From assembly GCA_017438285.1 (NCBI GenBank), contig JAFRVY010000033.1, forward strand, positions 1 through 51,764: a DNA stretch of 51,764 bases. The letters are read 5' to 3'. Positions 8,280-15,912 of this stretch are shown here, piece after piece (the stretch's first letter is position 1; every line of letters starts with the position of its first letter). Source of the DNA: Bacillota bacterium. Its GTDB lineage: Bacteria > Bacillota > Clostridia > Peptostreptococcales > Anaerovoracaceae. A model generated the notes under the pieces. It had not been told where the DNA came from and made no database searches. It was given only the letters and a program-made list of their open reading frames with translations. Made by a program: the position numbers and the translations under genes.

Positions 8280-8305
8280 GACGAGTTGTATATTTGGTGT
8301 ATAAT
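8278..8305 (+). promoter_or_regulatory. Promoter of nrdDG
   Basis: TTGACG (8278-8283) and TATAAT (8300-8305) with a 16-bp spacer, about 68 bp before the nrdD start codon. It is flanked by two palindromes. Confidence 0.7.
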
Positions 8306-8327
8306 TTTCAATGAACGCGTAATCAAC

Positions 8328-8344
8328 CACAACATCTAGTTGTG
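8328..8344. promoter_or_regulatory. Second palindrome in the nrdD leader
   Basis: CACAAC (8328-8333) and GTTGTG (8339-8344) flank ATCTA. It lies just after the expected transcription start. The ACA...TGT ends and A/T centre are loosely NrdR-box-like. It could be an operator or a small leader hairpin. Confidence 0.4.
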
Positions 8345-8372
8345 CCGCAATATTATTGAAGAGGTGAGTGTT

Positions 8373-10727
8373 ATGGATAGAATTCAAAAAATAATCAAGA
8401 GAGACGGAAGAACTGTGGATTTCGACAGCTCCAAGATTTCTGACGCTATTTATAAGGCTGCGGAAGTTCTTGGCGGCCAGGATAGAAGCACATCTAATTA
8501 TCTTGCCAGACAGGTCGAACTCTACTTATTAGAGGTATGTCACAATGAAATGCCTACTGTAGAGCAGATCCAGGACGCCGTAGAAAAGGTCCTAATTGAA
8601 AACGGTCATGCGAGAACGGCTAAGGAATTCATTCTGTACAGAGCAGAAAGAACCAGAGTCAGAAACATGAACACCCGTCTGATGAAGACGTACGAAGATC
8701 TCACATTTAAGGAAGCCAAGGATAACGATACCAAGAGAGAGAACGCCAACATCGACGGCGATACCGCTATGGGTACCATGCTCAAGTACGGTTCCGAAGG
8801 CGCGAAGCAGTTCTACGAGATGTTTGTTCTCAAGCCTGAACATGCAAAAGCCCACAGAGAAGGCGATATCCATATCCATGATATGGACTTCCTCACACTC
8901 ACGACAACTTGCTGTCAGATCGATATCGAAAAGCTCTTCAAGGGCGGATTTTCAACGGGTCACGGCCATCTGAGAGAGCCGAATGACATCCAGAGTTATG
9001 CTGCGCTCGCATGTATTGCGATCCAGTCCAACCAGAACGACCAGCACGGTGGTCAGAGCATCCCGGACTTCGATTATGGTATGGCAAACGGCGTTGTCAA
9101 GACATACAGGAAGCTGTACTGGACCAACATGGGAAAGATGCTCAATCTGCTGTTTGATATAGAAGACGGTGTCGAGCAGGTCAAGGAAATCGGCAAGAAG
9201 ATCATGGAAGAAAAGGATATCTATCCGATTCTGGCTGATGACAACGGGTACAAAGAAGTAGAAACAGAGTATCTGAAGAAGATCATCGACGAAAAGTACA
9301 TCCCGACCCTGCAGCAGAAGGCAACGAAGTACGCAAGTGAGGAAATCGACAGAGCCACATATCAGGCAATGGAAGCTTTTGTGCACAATCTGAATACGAT
9401 GCACTCCAGAGCCGGCGCTCAGGTTCCGTTCTCATCCATTAACTTTGGTACGGATACTTCTCCAGAAGGGAGACTTGTCATCAAGAACATCCTGCTCTCC
9501 ATCGAGGCAGGTCTTGGCAATGGTGAAACAGCGATTTTCCCTGTAAGCATTTTCAAGGTCAAGGAAGGAATCAACTACAATCCGGAAGATCCTAACTATG
9601 ATCTGTTCAAGCTGGCCATGAGAGTATCGGCAAAGAGATTGTTCCCGAACTTCGCGTTCATCGACGCTCCGTTCAACCTGTCCTTCTATAAAGAAGGCGA
9701 TCCGAATACGGAAATTGCCTATATGGGATGCAGAACGAGAGTTATCGGAAACGTGTATGATCCTTCAAGGCAGGTCGTCGGCGGCAGAGGAAACCTCAGC
9801 TTCACATCGATCAACCTTCCAAGGATCGCGATCAAAGCACACGGTGATATCGACTGGTTCTTTGAGGAACTGGACAGAAAACTCGAATTGGCCATGGATC
9901 AGCTCATGGAGAGATATAAGATTCAGGCAGCCAAGAAAGTCAGAAACTATCCGTTCCTGATGGGCCAGGGCGTCTGGATCGACTCCGACAAGCTGAAGGA
10001 AGACGACACGGTAGGCGAAGTGCTCAAGCACGGTACGCTCAGTGTAGGCTTCATTGGACTGGCTGAGACACTCAAGGCCCTCATCGGCAAGCACCACGGC
10101 GAAAGTGCAGAGGCACAGACCCTGGGTCTTGAGATCATCGGCTACATGAGAAAGAAACTGGATGATCAGTCAAAGAAGACCGGATTCAACTACACGCTTC
10201 TCGCAACTCCTGCAGAAGGCCTGAGCGGCAGATTCGTCAGGATCGACAAGGCAAGATACGGCGAGATCCCGGGTGTCACCGACAGAGAATACTACACGAA
10301 TTCATTCCATATCCCTGTATACTTTGATATCAATGCATTCGATAAGATCAAGCTGGAAGCACCGTATCACACCCTTACAAATGCCGGTCACATCAGCTAT
10401 ATCGAACTCGACGGCGACCCTACCAAGAACCTTGATGCCTTTGAACAGGTCATCAAGTGCATGAAGGAAAGCGGCATTGGATACGGTTCCATCAACCACC
10501 CGGTTGATAGAGACCCGATTTGCGGATACACTGGAATCATTGACAACGAGTGCCCTTGCTGCGGCAGGACTGAGGATACCGGTGACATCGGTTTCGAGAG
10601 AATCAGACGTATCACAGGATACCTCGTTGGCGACATGGATCAGTGGAACGACGCTAAGACCGCTGAAGAAAAAGACAGAGTAAAGCACAGCCTGGACAAT
10701 GGCTGCAGCATGGAAGAATTCAATTAA
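8373..10727 (+). CDS. nrdD: Anaerobic ribonucleoside-triphosphate reductase (class III)
   Basis: Oxygen-sensitive glycyl-radical enzyme that reduces ribonucleoside triphosphates to deoxyribonucleotides. From the ATG at 8373 (GAGGTG site at 8361-8366) it has 784 residues. An in-frame TTG at 8340 lies in the leader palindrome and is unlikely to be used. The N-terminus is an ATP-cone (RDGRTVDFDSSKISDAIYKA), an allosteric site. Near the C-terminus are the zinc cysteines (CGYTG and CPCCGR) and the glycyl-radical segment RITGYLVGDMDQWN. The activase nrdG follows 12 bp later, forming the standard two-gene operon. Confidence 0.97.
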   Translation: MDRIQKIIKRDGRTVDFDSSKISDAIYKAAEVLGGQDRSTSNYLARQVELYLLEVCHNEMPTVEQIQDAVEKVLIENGHARTAKEFILYRAERTRVRNMNTRLMKTYEDLTFKEAKDNDTKRENANIDGDTAMGTMLKYGSEGAKQFYEMFVLKPEHAKAHREGDIHIHDMDFLTLTTTCCQIDIEKLFKGGFSTGHGHLREPNDIQSYAALACIAIQSNQNDQHGGQSIPDFDYGMANGVVKTYRKLYWTNMGKMLNLLFDIEDGVEQVKEIGKKIMEEKDIYPILADDNGYKEVETEYLKKIIDEKYIPTLQQKATKYASEEIDRATYQAMEAFVHNLNTMHSRAGAQVPFSSINFGTDTSPEGRLVIKNILLSIEAGLGNGETAIFPVSIFKVKEGINYNPEDPNYDLFKLAMRVSAKRLFPNFAFIDAPFNLSFYKEGDPNTEIAYMGCRTRVIGNVYDPSRQVVGGRGNLSFTSINLPRIAIKAHGDIDWFFEELDRKLELAMDQLMERYKIQAAKKVRNYPFLMGQGVWIDSDKLKEDDTVGEVLKHGTLSVGFIGLAETLKALIGKHHGESAEAQTLGLEIIGYMRKKLDDQSKKTGFNYTLLATPAEGLSGRFVRIDKARYGEIPGVTDREYYTNSFHIPVYFDINAFDKIKLEAPYHTLTNAGHISYIELDGDPTKNLDAFEQVIKCMKESGIGYGSINHPVDRDPICGYTGIIDNECPCCGRTEDTGDIGFERIRRITGYLVGDMDQWNDAKTAEEKDRVKHSLDNGCSMEEFN

Positions 10728-10739
10728 CGGAGAGATGCT

Positions 10740-11285
10740 ATGGCAGATTCGATTAGAATCGCCGGCATAATGAGAGAATCAATCGTAGACGGCCCCGGCA
10801 TAAGATTCGCGATCTTTTGTCAGGGCTGTCCTCATGATTGTCCGGGTTGTCACAATCCGGAAACCCATGATTTTGCCGGAGGATATGACTGCAGCATTGA
10901 TAAGCTGCTGGAAGAAATAGATAAAGACCCGATGCTGGCGGGCGTTACATTTTCAGGTGGAGAACCGATGTGCCAGCCTGTGGCTTTTGCTGCCCTTGCC
11001 AAGGCCGTCAAGGAGAGGGACCTTTCGATCACGATCTACTCCGGATATACGCTGGAGCAGCTGATCAGCAGAGTGAAAGGAGAGGGCTCAGGCAAAGACC
11101 TGTCGGTGGAAGAAAGAAAGGCGACGCTGGAGCTTTTGCAACTGGCGGACATTCTCATCGACGGTCCATATGTTGCGTCTTTGAGAGACCTGACGCTCCT
11201 GTTCAGAGGCAGCCGCAACCAGAGGGTCATCGACTTGAATAAAACCCGTGAATGCGGGAGAATCACACTGTGGAGCCAGGAATAG
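10740..11285 (+). CDS. nrdG: Anaerobic ribonucleotide reductase activating protein
   Basis: Radical-SAM activase that makes the glycyl radical on NrdD using S-adenosylmethionine and a [4Fe-4S] cluster. The cluster ligands are the CxxxCxxC motif C30-C34-C37 (CPHDCPGC), preceded by DGPGIRFAIFCQGC. The GGE motif (FSGGEPM) for SAM binding is present. The 181-residue length is within the family range. An AGAG site precedes the ATG. No clear terminator follows. Confidence 0.96.
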   Translation: MADSIRIAGIMRESIVDGPGIRFAIFCQGCPHDCPGCHNPETHDFAGGYDCSIDKLLEEIDKDPMLAGVTFSGGEPMCQPVAFAALAKAVKERDLSITIYSGYTLEQLISRVKGEGSGKDLSVEERKATLELLQLADILIDGPYVASLRDLTLLFRGSRNQRVIDLNKTRECGRITLWSQE

Positions 11286-11328
11286 AGTTGTTCCGATGAG
11301 CGATCAGTAAAAATACTAAAAATTCTTC

Positions 11329-11357
11329 TTGTAATGGGTTTTTTGTTATGCTATAAT
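11329..11357 (+). promoter_or_regulatory. Promoter of rpmB
   Basis: TTGTAA (11329-11334), 17 bp, then TATAAT (11352-11357) with TG one base ahead (extended -10). It lies 39 bp before the rpmB start. Confidence 0.75.
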
Positions 11358-11396
11358 CTCTAATGTTCGAGCGCAAGAAAGTAAGGAGGTGCAGGA

Positions 11397-11588
11397 ATGT
11401 CAAGAAAATGTGAAATTTGCGGAAAGGGTCAAGTTTCCGGTAATAATGTATCTCATTCAAATAGACACACCAGAAGAAAGTGGGATGCTAACATTCAGAC
11501 TGTAAGAATCGTTGAGAACGGTACAGTCAGAAGAGCTAAGGTTTGCACAAGCTGCCTTAGATCCGGCAAAGTAACCCGCGCTATCTAG
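11397..11588 (+). CDS. rpmB: 50S ribosomal protein L28
   Basis: The 63-residue protein begins MSRKCEICGKG and has CTSCLRSGKV near the end; the two cysteine pairs make it the zinc-binding (C+) form of L28. Its usual family features, NNVSHSNRHTRRKW and a basic surface, are present. AGGAGGTG precedes the ATG. It has its own promoter and a strong terminator, and stands next to the Asp23-type gene as in many Firmicutes. Confidence 0.97.
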   Translation: MSRKCEICGKGQVSGNNVSHSNRHTRRKWDANIQTVRIVENGTVRRAKVCTSCLRSGKVTRAI

Positions 11589-11602
11589 CATGTAGCGAAT
11601 TA

Positions 11603-11648
11603 CACCTGCCAGGAGGCCGCAAGGCTTCGTTGAGCAGGTGTTTTTTTT
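11603..11648 (+). terminator. Terminator of rpmB
   Basis: CACCTGC (11603-11609) pairs with GCAGGTG (11634-11640), with an inner GAGGCC-GCAA-GGCTTC hairpin and a run of eight T. The 3' arm also contains the -35 box of the next gene. Confidence 0.85.
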
Positions 11649-11658
11649 ATGTTATAAT
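11630..11658 (+). promoter_or_regulatory. Promoter of the Asp23-family gene, inside the rpmB terminator
   Basis: TTGAGC (11630-11635), 17 bp, TATAAT (11653-11658). The predicted transcription start, about 7 bp after the -10 box, falls on the A of the ATG at 11665. Confidence 0.6.
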
Positions 11659-11664
11659 CCAAGT

Positions 11665-12111
11665 ATGCTGGAAGAAAAAACAGACTTTGGAAATATACGT
11701 TTTTCGACGAACGTCATAAAGAGAATCGTGACCGACGCTGTCCACATGACAGAGGGCAGTGTGTACATCTACCACTACCGAGGCAAATACCAGAATGCGG
11801 CCCGCGATATTACGGCGCGTAAGTCACTGTACAACGGTGATAAGGGAGATCCCGGCGCAATTCTTGTTGCGGATACGGATACGGGACTCAAGATCGCCGT
11901 CTGGGTCGTCGTCAAGTTCGGCACGAGCATCAAGTCCACATGCGTGGATATCATCGACTACGTCTTCGACAACGTCGAAAAGGTCATGGGCGAAAAGCCT
12001 GAGATCGTCAAAGTCATCGTTACCGGCGTAGAATCCAACGAAATAGCCAAGAGAAATCTGGAATACAGCAAGGAAGCACGGCTTCCGGGTGTGTTAAATG
12101 AACCTTCGTGA
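11665..12111 (+). CDS. Asp23/Gls24-family envelope stress protein (YloU-like)
   Basis: The 148-residue protein is a DUF322/Asp23 member: FSTNVIKRIVTDAV near the start and VWVVVKFGTSIKSTCVDIIDYVFDNVEKV in the centre are the typical strand-helix units. In Firmicutes YloU usually precedes yloV/fakA and recG; here recG follows directly, overlapping by 14 bp. There is no Shine-Dalgarno sequence before the ATG, and the -10 box is only 7 bp away, so the transcript is predicted to be leaderless. A GTG at 11638 in frame lies inside the terminator stem and is unlikely. Confidence 0.88.
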   Translation: MLEEKTDFGNIRFSTNVIKRIVTDAVHMTEGSVYIYHYRGKYQNAARDITARKSLYNGDKGDPGAILVADTDTGLKIAVWVVVKFGTSIKSTCVDIIDYVFDNVEKVMGEKPEIVKVIVTGVESNEIAKRNLEYSKEARLPGVLNEPS

Positions 12112-14149
12112 TAGCATCAAGACGCTTGGCGGCGTCGGACCGAAAAAGGCTGAAGCCTTCGGGAAACTGGGGATCGAAACGCTGGAGGATCTGGCATATT
12201 ATTTTCCCAGACAGTACGAAGACAGGCGCGAAGTCAAAAAAATAGATGAATTGAAAGATGGCGAGACAGCGGTTTTCATCGGGACTGTCTATCTTATCAT
12301 CCCTTCAGGATACAGGGGCAAGAGAGGACAGGTCCTGAAACTGCTGGTTTCAGATGATACAGGCTCGATTGAGGTTGTATTTTTTAATGCCTCCTACCTC
12401 AAACGCGCCTTCCGCATGGGGGCGAGATACGTCTTCTTCGGAAGGGTCAGCGAAGGCAGGGCGGTCAAGCAGATGATCCATCCCGATTTTTCCAGGGAGG
12501 AGGATATGGAAACCGGCATGCTGCCGGTCTATCCGCTGACCAAAGGCATCACCCAGAAGGAGATGCGGCGCGTGCAAAGGCTCACCGAACCATACTATGC
12601 GGACGCGGAAGAGATCCTGAGCGAGGAGACCAGAAACAGAAACGGTCTTTGCGAGATCGGTCCGGCACTTCGAAACCTGCATTTTCCGAAGGAGGACGAA
12701 GCCTTTGATTTGGCACAGCATAGACTGATCTTCGAAGAGTTTCTCGTCCTTGAAATGGGCGTGCTTGCCGCAAGGGGCAAGGTCGGCAAGGGCAAAGGCA
12801 TCGCCTTTGACAGAAACGATGCGGAACAGGAATACATCGCAGGATTCCCTTACGAACTGACGGCTGCGCAGAAAAACTGCGTGCAGCAGATCAAGGAGGA
12901 TCTGGAAAGCGGACACGCCATGAACCGGCTTGTCCAGGGAGACGTCGGCTCCGGCAAGACGGCTATTGCTGAGATCGCCATGTTCAAAGCCGTCCGAAGC
13001 GGCTATCAGGCGGCGCTGATGGCGCCGACGGAGATCCTCGCCAGACAGCACTATGAAGGCATGGTGAGAAGCTTTGGAAGATACGGCATCAAGGTCGGAT
13101 TCCTTTCAGGATCCATGCGTGCCGCAGAAAAGCGGGACATACTCGAGAAGCTGATCGACCAGGAGATCGATATCATCATCGGCACCCATGCGCTGATCCA
13201 GGATGAGGTGACATTTGCCAGGCTTGGCCTTGTCATCACAGACGAACAGCACCGCTTCGGCGTCAACCAAAGAATGAAACTGAAGGAAAAGGGCGACAAG
13301 ATCAATGTCCTTGTCATGACGGCAACGCCGATTCCGAGGACCCTGGCGGTGGTCCTTTACGGCGATCTGGATGTTTCCATCATAGATGAACTTCCGCCGG
13401 GGAGACAGCCGATCATCACAAGATGCGGTATTCCCGGGGAGAAGGGAAATCTGGAGCAGCTCAGGCGCAGATGCTATGACTTCGTCGAACGCCATGTGGC
13501 GGCCGGAGAACAGGCATATGTCGTGACACCGCTCATAGACGAATCGGAGGTGCTGGATGTAAAATCCGCTACGGAGGTCTATGAAGAACTGTCCGCTAGA
13601 TTCGAGAGGATCGCACTGCTCCACGGCGCTATGAAACAGGAGGAAAAGGACCTGATCATGGAAGCCTTTGCGAGAGGGGAGATAGACGTACTGGTGGCCA
13701 CCGTTGTCATCGAGGTCGGCATCAACGTACCGAATGCAACGATCATGGTCGTTGAGAACGCCGAGCGGTTCGGACTCGCCCAGCTGCACCAGCTGCGGGG
13801 ACGCGTCGGCAGAGGAACCGCACAGTCCTACTGCTTCCTGCTCATTGGTAATCCTTCTGAGCTTGCGGAAAAGCGCGGACACATCATGCAGGAGTCTTCC
13901 GACGGATTTTTCATCGCAGAGGAAGACCTGAAACTGCGCGGTCCGGGCGAGATCTTCGGCACGCGGCAGCACGGTCTGCCGGATATGAAGCTTGCAGACA
14001 TGGCAAGGCACATGAATTACCTGTCAGAGGCAAGAAACGAGGCCGTCAGGATTTTGGAAGAGGACCCGGAGCTTTTGAAAGAGGAGAATCAGCCTCTGCG
14101 CAGGCGCGTGGTCAAACTGTTTGGAGAGGAGATGACACTGAATCTATGA
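12098..14149 (+). CDS. recG: ATP-dependent DNA helicase RecG
   Basis: Helicase that regresses stalled replication forks and processes Holliday junctions. The 683-residue protein has an N-terminal wedge/OB domain, Walker A GDVGSGKTA, the DEQH motif II (ITDEQHRFGVNQR), MTATPIPRTL (motif III), VEVGINVPNAT and the QLRGRVGRG motif VI. Length is standard. It overlaps the Asp23-type gene by 14 bp and rsmD by ATGA, so translation of all three is probably coupled. Confidence 0.97.
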   Translation: MNLRDSIKTLGGVGPKKAEAFGKLGIETLEDLAYYFPRQYEDRREVKKIDELKDGETAVFIGTVYLIIPSGYRGKRGQVLKLLVSDDTGSIEVVFFNASYLKRAFRMGARYVFFGRVSEGRAVKQMIHPDFSREEDMETGMLPVYPLTKGITQKEMRRVQRLTEPYYADAEEILSEETRNRNGLCEIGPALRNLHFPKEDEAFDLAQHRLIFEEFLVLEMGVLAARGKVGKGKGIAFDRNDAEQEYIAGFPYELTAAQKNCVQQIKEDLESGHAMNRLVQGDVGSGKTAIAEIAMFKAVRSGYQAALMAPTEILARQHYEGMVRSFGRYGIKVGFLSGSMRAAEKRDILEKLIDQEIDIIIGTHALIQDEVTFARLGLVITDEQHRFGVNQRMKLKEKGDKINVLVMTATPIPRTLAVVLYGDLDVSIIDELPPGRQPIITRCGIPGEKGNLEQLRRRCYDFVERHVAAGEQAYVVTPLIDESEVLDVKSATEVYEELSARFERIALLHGAMKQEEKDLIMEAFARGEIDVLVATVVIEVGINVPNATIMVVENAERFGLAQLHQLRGRVGRGTAQSYCFLLIGNPSELAEKRGHIMQESSDGFFIAEEDLKLRGPGEIFGTRQHGLPDMKLADMARHMNYLSEARNEAVRILEEDPELLKEENQPLRRRVVKLFGEEMTLNL

Positions 14150-14706
14150 GAGTCATTGCAGGAAAATATAAGGGCAGAAAACTCAATTCGCCGGATAATT
14201 ACGACATCAGACCCACATCAGACAAGGCCAAGGAGGCGTGCTTCAGCATTCTCACGCCGGTTATTTACGGCAGCCGGGTGCTGGACCTCTTCGCAGGGAC
14301 GGGGAGTCTCGGCATCGAAGCCCTCAGCCGTGGTGCCGAGAGCTGCTGCTTCGCCGATTCCTCACGGGCAGCGCTGAATCTGATCAAATCCAATCTGGAG
14401 CATTGCGGTGTGGAGGAAGAGACGAAAGTGCTGGCCGGAGACTACAGAAAAATCATCACGAACCTGTCCGCGCGGATCGAGGACGGGCTCATGGAGAAGT
14501 TCGATATCATACTGCTGGATCCGCCTTACGGCAAAGGCCTTCTGGAGGATGCGCTGGAGATGATTTCCGAGTCCGAGATCCTGTCCGATGATGGCGTTAT
14601 CATCGCCGAGCACAGAAAGGAAGAGGAGCTTCCAGACACTATAGGTAGATTGAATAAGGAAAAAGAGAGAAGATATGGTATAGTTAAGCTCTCAATTTAC
14701 AAATAA
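14146..14706 (+). CDS. rsmD: 16S rRNA (guanine-966-N2)-methyltransferase
   Basis: Methylates G966 of 16S rRNA (E. coli numbering) with SAM. The 186-residue protein begins MRVIAGKYKGRKL, the family signature. It has the SAM loop DLFAGTGSLGIEALSRGA and the catalytic DPPY motif (LLDPPYGKG). The start overlaps the recG stop (ATGA). It sits before coaD, the conserved bacterial neighbour. Confidence 0.96.
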   Translation: MRVIAGKYKGRKLNSPDNYDIRPTSDKAKEACFSILTPVIYGSRVLDLFAGTGSLGIEALSRGAESCCFADSSRAALNLIKSNLEHCGVEEETKVLAGDYRKIITNLSARIEDGLMEKFDIILLDPPYGKGLLEDALEMISESEILSDDGVIIAEHRKEEELPDTIGRLNKEKERRYGIVKLSIYK

Positions 14707-14711
14707 CTTAA

Positions 14712-14740
14712 TTGCCATAGTGATTTAAGTATGCTAAAAT
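14712..14740 (+). promoter_or_regulatory. Promoter of coaD
   Basis: TTGCCA (14712-14717), 17 bp, TAAAAT (14735-14740) with TGC directly ahead (extended -10), 27 bp before the ATG. Confidence 0.65.
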
Positions 14741-14767
14741 ATGCATGTAATTTAGGGGAGGTCTGAT

Positions 14768-15244
14768 ATGAATACAAAAGCTCTGTACACAGGCTCATTC
14801 GATCCGATGACAAACGGCCATTTGGACATCATCAAAAGGGCCGCGAGACTTTGTGATGAGCTGACTGTAGGCATCATCGGAAACCCTCAGAAAAAGGCCA
14901 TGTTCACGCTGGAGGAGCGTGCGACCATGATGAGGGAGGCACTCGAAGGGATCGAGAATGTCAAAGTCGAACATTTCTCCGGCCTGACAGCCGATTATGT
15001 GAACGAAAACGGGTTTAACGTAATCGTCAGAGGGCTGCGGTCGACCCTGGATTTTGAGTACGAAGCACCGATGGAACGGATGAACGCAAGGCTTTTTGAC
15101 CATGATGTCGAGACGATATACCTGATGGCCGATCCTGCGTATTCGTTCGTCAGCTCAACCATTGTCAAGGAAGTATTTAATCTGGGAGGCTCCATTGAAG
15201 GGCTCGTTCCGGACGTCATACTGAAATATATGAAAAGAATATAG
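14768..15244 (+). CDS. coaD: Phosphopantetheine adenylyltransferase
   Basis: Adenylates 4'-phosphopantetheine to dephospho-CoA, the fourth step of CoA synthesis. The 158-residue protein has the nucleotidyltransferase signature GSFDPMTNGHLDI (TxGH) and the SSTIVKEV motif near the C-terminus. GGGGAGG gives a strong ribosome-binding site. It is followed 9 bp later by the coiled-coil gene. The sporulation gene ylbJ that often lies near coaD and ylbM in spore formers is absent. Confidence 0.97.
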   Translation: MNTKALYTGSFDPMTNGHLDIIKRAARLCDELTVGIIGNPQKKAMFTLEERATMMREALEGIENVKVEHFSGLTADYVNENGFNVIVRGLRSTLDFEYEAPMERMNARLFDHDVETIYLMADPAYSFVSSTIVKEVFNLGGSIEGLVPDVILKYMKRI

Positions 15245-15253
15245 GAGGATAAT

Positions 15254-15844
15254 ATGAGAGTTTTAGAACTGCTGGAAGAAATTGAAGAAATCGTTGATAC
15301 TGCTGCCGGTTTTCCGCTTACTGGTAAGATAATGATTGATTCAGAAGAACTGCTTGAGATCGTCAGAGAAATCAGAGCAGAACTGCCTGATGAGATTCAG
15401 CAGGCGCAGTGGATCAAAAACGAAAGAGAAAGGATCATGCAGGAAGCCAGAACCCAGTACGAGGCTGTCATCGAAGATGCACAGAAGCAGGCTGATTCAC
15501 TGGTCGAGAACAATGATATCACTGTAAGATCCAAGCTCAGAGCGGATGAGCTCATGAAGGTGACCGAGGAAACTGCAAAGCAGCTCAAGATCGGAACCTA
15601 TGAATATCTCGATGGAATCCTCTATAACTTCCAGGGCAAGATGGACCACTTGAGCTCCATCTACTTCGGCGACATGTTCACCAGCATCGAGAAAGCTTTT
15701 GAAGATATCAATTCCGCTCTTGCTGCAAACAGAGAAGAGCTGAAGGATATGGCTTACAGAGCGCAGATGGAAAACGGTGAGATGCCTGGCGAAGAAGAAA
15801 AGCCGCTTCCGCCGGACCTGGACGAGATGAATGAAGAGCAGTAA
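15254..15844 (+). CDS. Coiled-coil, H+-ATPase-subunit-like protein of unknown function
   Basis: A 196-residue acidic, almost all-helical protein. Residues about 50-90 (ERERIMQEARTQYEAVIEDAQKQAD) look like the stalk of an ATP synthase b/E-type subunit, which explains frequent annotation as an ATPase subunit. No other ATPase gene lies nearby, so that role is doubtful. The C-terminus is Pro/Glu-rich and probably disordered. An AGGAGG site precedes the ATG. Conserved placement beside coaD and tmcAL in Clostridia is from memory; function is not known to me. Confidence 0.8.
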   Translation: MRVLELLEEIEEIVDTAAGFPLTGKIMIDSEELLEIVREIRAELPDEIQQAQWIKNERERIMQEARTQYEAVIEDAQKQADSLVENNDITVRSKLRADELMKVTEETAKQLKIGTYEYLDGILYNFQGKMDHLSSIYFGDMFTSIEKAFEDINSALAANREELKDMAYRAQMENGEMPGEEEKPLPPDLDEMNEEQ

Positions 15845-15858
15845 ACGATAATCAGCAT

Positions 15859-15895
15859 ATCCATGGCCTGTCCGATGATGGGTCATGGATTTTTT
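15859..15895 (+). terminator. Terminator after the coiled-coil gene
   Basis: ATCCATGGCC (15859-15868) pairs with GGTCATGGAT (15881-15890), one G-T wobble, followed by six T. Confidence 0.8.
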
Positions 15896-15912
15896 AACGT
15901 AAGGGGAACGAT

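Noticed and set aside
8340..8372. TTG as an upstream start for nrdD
   Set aside because: It falls inside a leader palindrome without a ribosome-binding site; the ATG at 8373 has one and begins at the conserved ATP-cone.
11638..11664. GTG as an upstream start of the Asp23-family gene
   Set aside because: It lies in the 3' arm and T tract of the rpmB terminator and upstream of the -10 box, so it would not be in the main transcript.
15254..15844. V-type ATPase subunit
   Set aside because: Only the helical coiled-coil character is shared; no other ATPase gene is nearby.
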